The translations under genes and the position numbers were made by a program. The notes below the pieces were generated by a model, which saw only the letters and a program-made list of their open reading frames with translations, was not told where the DNA came from and did no database searches. From NCBI GenBank assembly GCA_030745815.1, contig JASLNX010000206.1, positions 1 to 5,755 of the forward strand: DNA of 5,755 bases, written 5' to 3'. Origin of the DNA: an archaeon. GTDB lineage: Archaea > Iainarchaeota > Iainarchaeia > Iainarchaeales > GCA-2688035. Of the stretch, positions 1 through 4,826 are shown in pieces (the first letter of the stretch is position 1; each line of letters starts with the position of its first letter).

Positions 1-329
1 GCTGCCATTGCCAGGGCAAATAAAAGAATTGGCAAAAGAACTGAAAAGCCGGGTTGTTTTTCAAAAAACTTGTTGGCCCAGTCAACCAAGAAAAATATGA
101 AAAAGAATCCTGCAACAGGCATTAACAAGTACATTGGGCTGTTTAGTTCAGGCAAAGGAAGGAAAAGGTTTACTATTGGAAGATCTGAAACCATTGGCCC
201 AATACTCTTGTTGGCACTTGCAATTGCAAACAATACACCGTAGCTTAGAACAAACAAAAAGACCGCAATAACGTACTTGTTTGCAGTAAGTGGACTGGAA
301 ACCTGGTTTTGTGCTTCAGACTCTGCCAT
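1..329 (-). CDS. Partial multi-pass membrane protein of unknown function (N-terminal 109 residues)
   Basis: An open frame begins at ATG 329-327 (minus strand) and runs without a stop to the left edge, so the C-terminus is missing. I do not recognise the family. The visible 109 residues start with a short hydrophilic, probably unstructured tail (MAESEAQNQVSSPLTANK). Three hydrophobic stretches that look like membrane helices follow: about residues 19-38, 66-83 (rich in Phe) and 95 to the edge. The loop between the first two contains several prolines (SDLP...LPLPELNSP). There is no signal peptidase site or catalytic motif. Absence of stops over 327 bases, clear hydrophobic segmentation and a TATA-like element about 45 bases upstream support a real gene. 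It is transcribed divergently from rfcS. No ribosome binding site is obvious; a run of seven T lies just before the ATG. Function cannot be assigned. Confidence 0.72.
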   Translation of the reverse strand, partial: MAESEAQNQVSSPLTANKYVIAVFLFVLSYGVLFAIASANKSIGPMVSDLPIVNLFLPLPELNSPMYLLMPVAGFFFIFFLVDWANKFFEKQPGFSVLLPILLFALAMA

Positions 330-373
330 AAAAAAACCGCTCTCTTTCGTTTAACAGATATTGCACTATCATG

Positions 374-380
374 TTTATAA
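374..380. promoter_or_regulatory. TATA-like element between the divergent membrane-protein and rfcS genes, possibly bidirectional
   Basis: TTTATAA on the plus strand reads TTATAAA on the minus strand. It lies almost exactly midway between the two divergent start codons (329 and 428). On the minus strand a purine-rich stretch resembling a BRE (GAAAACAG) precedes it, so the match is better in that direction. Initiation about 25 bases downstream would give 5' leaders of roughly 20-25 bases for both genes. No other good TATA candidate is seen for rfcS. Shared use is inferred. Confidence 0.5.
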
Positions 381-414
381 CTGTTTTCTTGCCCTAATTC
401 TCTGCAAGCTATTT

Positions 415-421
415 GGGGGAT
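415..421 (+). promoter_or_regulatory. Shine-Dalgarno-like site that favours the ATG at 428 as the rfcS start
   Basis: The purine-rich GGGGGAT ends 6 bases before ATG 428. An upstream in-frame TTG at 413 would place this motif inside the coding region and add five residues before the conserved N-terminus, so the ATG is preferred. The match to the anti-Shine-Dalgarno sequence is partial. Confidence 0.5.
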
Positions 422-427
422 TTGGAA

Positions 428-1390
428 ATGGCTATTGAGCTTCCATGGGTTGAAAAATATAGGCCAGAACTACTAAAGGACGTAATTGGTCAGGAAAAAA
501 TTCTTGAACGATTGCAAAGTTACGTAAAAACAAGAAACTGCCCGCACATGCTTTTTTCTGGGCCAGCAGGAGTTGGAAAAACAAGTGCAGCTGTTGCCCT
601 GGCAAAAGAACTCTTTGGAAAAGAGTATGAAAGGAATTTTTTGGAACTTAACGCAAGCGACGAGCGCGGAATTGACGTTGTTAGAAAAACCATTAAGAGT
701 TTTGCAAGAACTCTTGCATTCAATGCCGAATTTAAAATTATCTTTTTGGACGAAAGTGACGCCTTAACAAGCGACGCACAGCAGGCGCTTAGGCGAACCA
801 TGGAAAAGTACACCAAAACCTGCAGGTTTGTTTTGAGCTGCAACTACTCAAGCAGAATTATTGAACCAATTCAAAGCAGATGCGTTGTCTCAAGATTTAA
901 GCCGCTGTCAAGCAAAGACATGGAAGCAAAGCTTTCCGGAATTGCCAAACAAGAAAATATAACACTTGACAAAAAGGCCATTGACGCAATAATTTACGTT
1001 AGCATGGGAGATATGAGAAAGTCCATTAACATTATGCAGGCAGCATCATCTCTTGAAAAAGACGTAAGCGAGGAAACTGTTTTCAACGTAAGCAGCCGCG
1101 CCAAGCCAACGGAAATAAAGGAAATGATTTTGCTTGCTCTAAAGGGCGAATTTATTGAGGCAAGAAAAAAGCTTGACGCACTAATGTATGACTACGGAAT
1201 GTCAGGCGAAGACGTCATACTACAGCTTTACAGGGAAACAATGGAAATGCCAAAAGAGGAACTTGACGAAAAAACAAAAATCGCACTTGTTGACATAATT
1301 GGCGAATACAACTTCAGAATGGTTGAAGGCGCAAGCGAAAGAATTCAACTGGAAGCACTGCTTGCTCAATTTATGAAGTTTAAGAAGTGA
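428..1390 (+). CDS. rfcS: Replication factor C small subunit (clamp loader ATPase)
   Basis: This is the small subunit of the archaeal clamp loader. With the large subunit it uses ATP to open the PCNA ring and load it on primer-template DNA for replication and repair. The 320-residue product has the usual family length and all hallmarks: RFC box WVEKYRP (residues 7-13), Walker A GPAGVGKT (45-52), Walker B IIFLDESD (104-111) followed by the family segment AQQALRRTME, sensor 1 around N139, the SRC arginine-finger motif (150-152), and sensor 2 GDMRKSIN (194-201, R197). The C-terminal helical collar domain follows (about 230-320). Walker B reads DESD rather than the more common DEAD; the catalytic acidic residues are kept. 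No intein interrupts the Walker A site, a known insertion site in some archaeal RFC genes. ATG 428 is chosen because it follows a Shine-Dalgarno-like site and leaves the RFC box about six residues from the N-terminus, as is usual. The stop is 4 bases before the next gene. The partner large subunit is not in the window. Confidence 0.97.
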   Translation: MAIELPWVEKYRPELLKDVIGQEKILERLQSYVKTRNCPHMLFSGPAGVGKTSAAVALAKELFGKEYERNFLELNASDERGIDVVRKTIKSFARTLAFNAEFKIIFLDESDALTSDAQQALRRTMEKYTKTCRFVLSCNYSSRIIEPIQSRCVVSRFKPLSSKDMEAKLSGIAKQENITLDKKAIDAIIYVSMGDMRKSINIMQAASSLEKDVSEETVFNVSSRAKPTEIKEMILLALKGEFIEARKKLDALMYDYGMSGEDVILQLYRETMEMPKEELDEKTKIALVDIIGEYNFRMVEGASERIQLEALLAQFMKFKK

Positions 1391-1394
1391 ATAA

Positions 1395-1661
1395 ATGAAA
1401 AAAAAGATTGTGCCCCATAAGCCTGCCAAAATAATTAACCTAGCTGCTGCAAGAGCAGATATGCAAAAGGCGGAAGCCGAAAAGCAAAGAAAGTTAGGGC
1501 ATGAAGCAATAGATAGAGCGTTGACTGGCAAAAGCTGGCAAGGCGACCCTCCAAGACTTAGACAAGCAATTGATGCAGAACACAAATCATTTATAGCAAG
1601 ATTTGGGGCCAACGCAACAAGGTTGCTGAGAATAATAAAAAGAAGAGGAAAAAGAAATTAA
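1395..1661 (+). CDS. Small, highly basic protein of unknown function, coupled to rfcS
   Basis: I do not recognise this 88-residue product. It starts 4 bases after the rfcS stop; the end of rfcS (GAAGTGA, 1384-1390) could act as its ribosome binding site, suggesting co-transcription and translational coupling. The protein has 23 Lys/Arg against 8 Asp/Glu, giving a strong positive charge. It looks mainly helical: an Ala/Lys/Glu-rich segment (about residues 16-43), a Gly/Pro break around SWQGDPPR (47-54), a second helical segment (about 55-82) and a KRRGKR basic tail (82-87). It has no cysteines, membrane segment or signal peptide. The charge and context suggest nucleic-acid binding, possibly linked to replication, but this is inference. 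A minus-strand frame overlaps it and most of it lies over rfcS, so the plus-strand reading is preferred. The gene could still be a spurious call because it is short. Confidence 0.62.
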   Translation: MKKKIVPHKPAKIINLAAARADMQKAEAEKQRKLGHEAIDRALTGKSWQGDPPRLRQAIDAEHKSFIARFGANATRLLRIIKRRGKRN

Positions 1662-1677
1662 CGCAGGGGTTAGTGGC

Positions 1678-1691
1678 AAGGGGCCGCCCTT
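1678..1691. other. Small GC-rich hairpin at the convergent end of the rfcS and nreA transcripts
   Basis: AAGGG and CCCTT form a 5-base-pair stem with loop GCCG. It overlaps the last bases of nreA and lies in the 28-base gap between converging genes. No T-tract follows on either strand, so it is not a typical terminator; a role as a weak terminator or RNA 3'-end stabiliser is only possible. Confidence 0.3.
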
Positions 1692-2919
1692 AGAAATCCG
1701 ACAACCGCCTCTGATGCTTAAAGTGGTCAAGCAGTTTACTTTCCTTGTGGTAATCCTTAATTGGAATCTTTAGCTTTTTTGAAAGGAACGAGAGCGCAAG
1801 CTGAATTGAACTAAATGAAAGGAATTTTTGCTGCATGGCGTGCCTTACGTTCTCCCTGATTTGCCAGACTCCGAGAGGGATTTTGTAGTCGGAACCGATT
1901 TCACGAAAAACAATTGCAGCAGCCTGGCGCTTTTTTGAAACAAGGTGCTCGGCAACTGCTAGCCTTGCTGCGTAGTAAGCGCCTTCAGTGTTTGAAGCAT
2001 AAGTTGTTCTTCCACTGTAAAATTCGTGGTCCTGAATTATTGTTGCAGACGAAGCGTTCGCTGCCCAAGAACCCCCTGGAAGCCAGCACTCAAGTTGTTC
2101 AAACGCCCAGCTACCAGGAATGAGGAGAACCCAAAAATCGTTGTCAAGGTAGTTACTGTGGAAAAGCTGGAATTCTCCAATCTGCTGAAAGTGCTTTACC
2201 TTTTCGTTAACAAGCTCTTTTCCTATATTGCTGTCAACAGCAGTTATTGACCAGCGCGTTGGAACCAAACGCCGGTTTTTCTTAACACCAAGGGTTCCGG
2301 CTGAAAGAATCTTGTGAAGATAGCTTACAGGAATTCCAGCACCGTAAAGTTCCATTAATGCGGTCTGGCTTTTTGCGTCAGTGTCGGAAACAAGATAGTC
2401 AACCTTTTGAGGAATTGTTGGGTTATCCTCAACAGAAAACTTTTTGAGAAGTCCCACCGGGCCCATTGGAGCAACCCCGTGGTCAAACGAAATGTTTGGA
2501 GAAATCTTCTTCTTAAGATCAACATTTACAGTTACAGGCGAGGAAGACATTGCAAGCTCTTGGATTTCAATGAGTTCATAGCTTGGGTTACTTGCCTCTG
2601 TTGCAAAAATACTTTTGTTTGGTCTTATTAACTGCTGACGCATTGAAACAATTCGCTCCTGCGGCAACCCAAACCATTTCTCTGGAGAATCAAGAATTGC
2701 AGTGTTGTCAAGAGTTGGAGGACTTAAGGGCGCAATGTTAATTTTTGGATAGTTCTTCCAGGAAACAAAAACTGATGGTGGGGAGTTTCCAGAAAAAGAT
2801 GTTCCCTTGACAAGAGAGTCCGCTCCCTTAAAGAAATTCTGCTTTTCAAGGATTGGGCAGGTTTTAAGGCCACAAAGAAGCTTGCCCTTGCATCTAATGC
2901 ACAGCTTTGGGGAAATCAT
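1690..2919 (-). CDS. nreA: Nre-family DNA repair protein with C-terminal PCNA-binding motif
   Basis: The 409-residue product matches the archaeal Nre family (Nre_N and Nre_C domains). The Haloferax volcanii member is reported to act with UvrABC in repair of mitomycin C damage in a PCNA-dependent way. The N-terminus has a probable zinc-binding cluster, C7, C10, C16 and C21. The Nre_N region includes the stretch from GPVGLLKK through DNPTIPQKVDYLVSDTDAKS (about 153-184), the LYGAGIP segment (191-197) and the highly conserved RRLVPTRWSITAVD (216-229). The Nre_C region follows (about 240-395) with the GGSWAA segment and an Ala-rich helix near 313-325. The protein ends QRRLSDF (Q403, L406, F409), a PCNA-interacting motif truncated after its first aromatic residue, as expected for a C-terminal PIP box. 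The start at 2919 puts the cysteine cluster right at the N-terminus; no ribosome binding site precedes it, consistent with a leaderless mRNA. It converges on rfcS and diverges from thrS. Confidence 0.93.
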   Translation of the reverse strand: MISPKLCIRCKGKLLCGLKTCPILEKQNFFKGADSLVKGTSFSGNSPPSVFVSWKNYPKINIAPLSPPTLDNTAILDSPEKWFGLPQERIVSMRQQLIRPNKSIFATEASNPSYELIEIQELAMSSSPVTVNVDLKKKISPNISFDHGVAPMGPVGLLKKFSVEDNPTIPQKVDYLVSDTDAKSQTALMELYGAGIPVSYLHKILSAGTLGVKKNRRLVPTRWSITAVDSNIGKELVNEKVKHFQQIGEFQLFHSNYLDNDFWVLLIPGSWAFEQLECWLPGGSWAANASSATIIQDHEFYSGRTTYASNTEGAYYAARLAVAEHLVSKKRQAAAIVFREIGSDYKIPLGVWQIRENVRHAMQQKFLSFSSIQLALSFLSKKLKIPIKDYHKESKLLDHFKHQRRLSDF

Positions 2920-2926
2920 ACAATAT

Positions 2927-2944
2927 ATTCATTAATTAATGAAT
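2927..2944. promoter_or_regulatory. Perfect 18-base palindrome over the nreA promoter, candidate operator
   Basis: ATTCATTAATTAATGAAT equals its own reverse complement over all 18 bases (9-base half-sites). It starts 7 bases upstream of the nreA ATG and abuts the presumed TATA box, so a dimeric regulator bound here would block nreA initiation. It is 82 bases from the thrS start and upstream of the thrS TATA box. Regulator identity is unknown; the low sequence complexity means chance origin is possible. Confidence 0.45.
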
Positions 2945-2951
2945 TAAATAA
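2943..2951 (-). promoter_or_regulatory. Probable TATA box of nreA
   Basis: On the minus strand the sequence TATTTAAT lies about 25-32 bases before the nreA ATG. That is the distance expected for a leaderless archaeal transcript, and it agrees with the absence of a Shine-Dalgarno site. The region is AT-rich throughout, so the exact position is uncertain. Confidence 0.45.
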
Positions 2952-2993
2952 TAAGCAGAGAGCTCCTTTCCAGTGTTTGGGAAATTACCATAA

Positions 2994-3002
2994 TTTTAAA
3001 TA
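2994..3002 (+). promoter_or_regulatory. Probable TATA box of thrS
   Basis: TTTTAAATA ends 24 bases before the thrS ATG, the spacing of a leaderless archaeal mRNA. No Shine-Dalgarno site precedes the start, and the flanking sequence is less AT-rich, which makes the element stand out. Confidence 0.6.
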
Positions 3003-3026
3003 ACAATTCAAGCTTATTCTTGCAGT

Positions 3027-4760
3027 ATGGCAAAGATTAACTGGGAGAAGGAAAGTGACCGGAAAAAGTTCTGGCACAGCGCATCGCATCTTATGACGCA
3101 GGCTGTTCTAAGAGTCTTTAAAGATCAAAATATTGGCTTAGGCGTTGGAACAGCAATAGACGACGGTTTTTATCAAGACTATGACATAAAGGACTTGCGC
3201 CTTGAGGATTTGAAAAAGATTAAAAAAGAAATGCTAAAAATTGTGAATGAGAAATTGAAAATAACCAAAAGAGACATTCCCAAAAAAGATGCACTTAAAT
3301 TCTACAAAAAAGACCCATACAAAACTGAACTGGTTAATGCGATTAAGGGAGCCAAGGCTAGTATGTTTCGCCAAGGCGAATTTGATAACTTGTGCAAGGG
3401 GCCACATGTTTCAAACACCTCTGAAATTAAAGCCATTAAATTAACCAAACTTGCAGGAGCTTACTGGAGAGGAGACTCAAAAAACAAAATGCTCACAAGA
3501 ATTTACGGAATTGCGTTTCCGGAAAAAAAGATGCTAATAGATTGGATGGGAAAAAAAGCGCAAGCAGAAAAGCGAAACCACCTAAAACTTGGAAAGGAGC
3601 TGGACTTGTTTAGCATGCACGAGGAAAGCCCTGGAAGCCCTTTCTTTCACGGACGAGGAATGATTATTTGGAACGAACTGGCTTCGCTTTGGAGAAAAGA
3701 GCATCTGAAAAGAGGCTATGAAGAAGTTGGTACTCCAATAATTTTGAAGAAAGAATTGTGGGAGCAAAGCGGGCACTGGGACCACTACCAAGAAAACATG
3801 TACTTTACAAACGTTGACGAAGAAGATTACGCAATAAAACCCATGAACTGCCCTGGCGGAATACTAGTATTCAAAAACAAAAGGCACAGTTACAGAGACT
3901 TACCAATAAGGTCCGGGGAAATGGGAACAGTTCACAGGCACGAACTAAGTGGGGTACTAAACGGGCTTTTTAGAGTAAGAAAGTTTACTCAAGACGATGC
4001 ACACATCTTTTGCACAAAGGAACAAATTTCAGACGAGGTAGCAGGAGTTATTGAACTAATTGACTTCTTTTACACAAAGATTTTTGGATTTACATATCAC
4101 GTGGAACTAAGTACACGCCCTGAAAAAGCAATGGGTGAGAAAAAAATGTGGAATACGGCTGAACGTGCGCTCAAAACATCAATGAAAAAAATGAAACTTG
4201 ATTTTAAAATTAATGAAGGAGACGGAGCATTCTACGGCCCAAAAATTGATTTCCACATAAAGGATTCTCTTGGAAGAACCTGGCAGTGCGCAACCATTCA
4301 ACTTGATTTTGCAATGCCAGAAAAGTTTGGCCTTGAATATATCGGAAAGGACGACAAACCACACAGACCAGTAATGATTCACAGAGTTATTTATGGAAGC
4401 ATGGAACGGTTTATGGGAATACTAATTGAACACTATGGCGGCGCCTTTCCTTTGTGGCTAAATCCAGTACAAGCTGCTTTACTGCCAATTACAGACAGGC
4501 ATGCAAAGTATGCAAAAGATGCAATGGAAAAAATGCAGGAAGCAGGGATTAGGGTTGAACTTGACGCAAGGAATGAATCAATTTCGTACAAGGTACGAGA
4601 CTGGCAAAAGCAAAAAGCAAATTACATTCTTGTTATAGGTGACCGAGAAAAAGACACTGGAACGGTTACTGTAAGAAGCAGAGAAGGCAAAATCTTAGGC
4701 GAAAAAAAGGTTGAGAAGTTCATTGAAGAAGCGTTAAAAGAGATAAAGGAAAGAAAGTAG
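3027..4760 (+). CDS. thrS: Threonyl-tRNA synthetase, bacterial type, lacking the N-terminal TGS domain
   Basis: This class II synthetase charges tRNA-Thr with threonine in the cytoplasm. The 577-residue product is about 65 residues shorter than E. coli ThrRS (642), and the deficit is at the N-terminus. The first metal-binding-type motif of the N2 editing domain (HSASH, H17 and H21) appears almost at once, so the TGS domain is absent. An in-frame stop at 2997-2999 excludes an upstream extension. The editing domain is otherwise complete, including C123 and H127 in NLCKGPHV, so hydrolysis of seryl-tRNA-Thr should be retained. The catalytic core has motif 1 (about 212-236), zinc ligands C275 (KPMNCPGG), H326 (DDAHIF) and H452 (MIHR), motif 2 (TVHRHE, 301-306), and motif 3 ending in GSMERFMG (457-464). 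The anticodon-binding domain spans about 482-577. Most archaea use a different ThrRS with a D-aminoacyl-deacylase-like editing domain, so this copy suggests transfer from bacteria or a lineage with the bacterial form. It appears to be transcribed alone. Confidence 0.97.
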   Translation: MAKINWEKESDRKKFWHSASHLMTQAVLRVFKDQNIGLGVGTAIDDGFYQDYDIKDLRLEDLKKIKKEMLKIVNEKLKITKRDIPKKDALKFYKKDPYKTELVNAIKGAKASMFRQGEFDNLCKGPHVSNTSEIKAIKLTKLAGAYWRGDSKNKMLTRIYGIAFPEKKMLIDWMGKKAQAEKRNHLKLGKELDLFSMHEESPGSPFFHGRGMIIWNELASLWRKEHLKRGYEEVGTPIILKKELWEQSGHWDHYQENMYFTNVDEEDYAIKPMNCPGGILVFKNKRHSYRDLPIRSGEMGTVHRHELSGVLNGLFRVRKFTQDDAHIFCTKEQISDEVAGVIELIDFFYTKIFGFTYHVELSTRPEKAMGEKKMWNTAERALKTSMKKMKLDFKINEGDGAFYGPKIDFHIKDSLGRTWQCATIQLDFAMPEKFGLEYIGKDDKPHRPVMIHRVIYGSMERFMGILIEHYGGAFPLWLNPVQAALLPITDRHAKYAKDAMEKMQEAGIRVELDARNESISYKVRDWQKQKANYILVIGDREKDTGTVTVRSREGKILGEKKVEKFIEEALKEIKERK

Positions 4761-4782
4761 AAACTAGTTTTGCAAAGCAATT

Positions 4783-4797
4783 GGAAAGGTTTAAATA
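4783..4797 (+). promoter_or_regulatory. BRE and TATA box of the secretion ATPase gene
   Basis: The purine-rich GGAAAGG (BRE-like) is followed by TTTAAATA (4790-4797), the best-formed promoter in the window. The TATA box ends 29 bases before the ATG at 4827, so the transcript would have a very short or no leader. The element shows that the gene does not depend on thrS transcription. Confidence 0.65.
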
Positions 4798-4826
4798 AAA
4801 CAAGATTCATTTTCATCTGCTTACTT

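Noticed and set aside
413..427. An upstream TTG start for rfcS adding five residues
   Set aside because: It would bury the Shine-Dalgarno-like site in the coding region, and homologues begin shortly before the WVEKYRP box; ATG 428 fits better.
550..600. Possible intein in the RfcS Walker A region
   Set aside because: The P-loop is continuous and the protein has the normal intein-free length of about 320 residues.
1220..1612. A 130-residue minus-strand open frame
   Set aside because: It overlaps the conserved C-terminus of rfcS and most of the small basic gene, has a low-quality Cys/Leu/Phe-rich composition, and lacks a promoter; it is an antisense shadow.
2967..2984. Inverted repeat TTTCC...GGAAA between nreA and thrS
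   Set aside because: The arms are only five bases with an eight-base spacer and no relation to a start codon or T-tract; this is expected by chance.
2920..3026. A TGS domain of thrS lost through a frameshift upstream
   Set aside because: The upstream region is only 107 bases before nreA begins on the other strand, has an in-frame stop at 2997-2999, and shows promoter-like AT-rich sequence rather than coding remnants.
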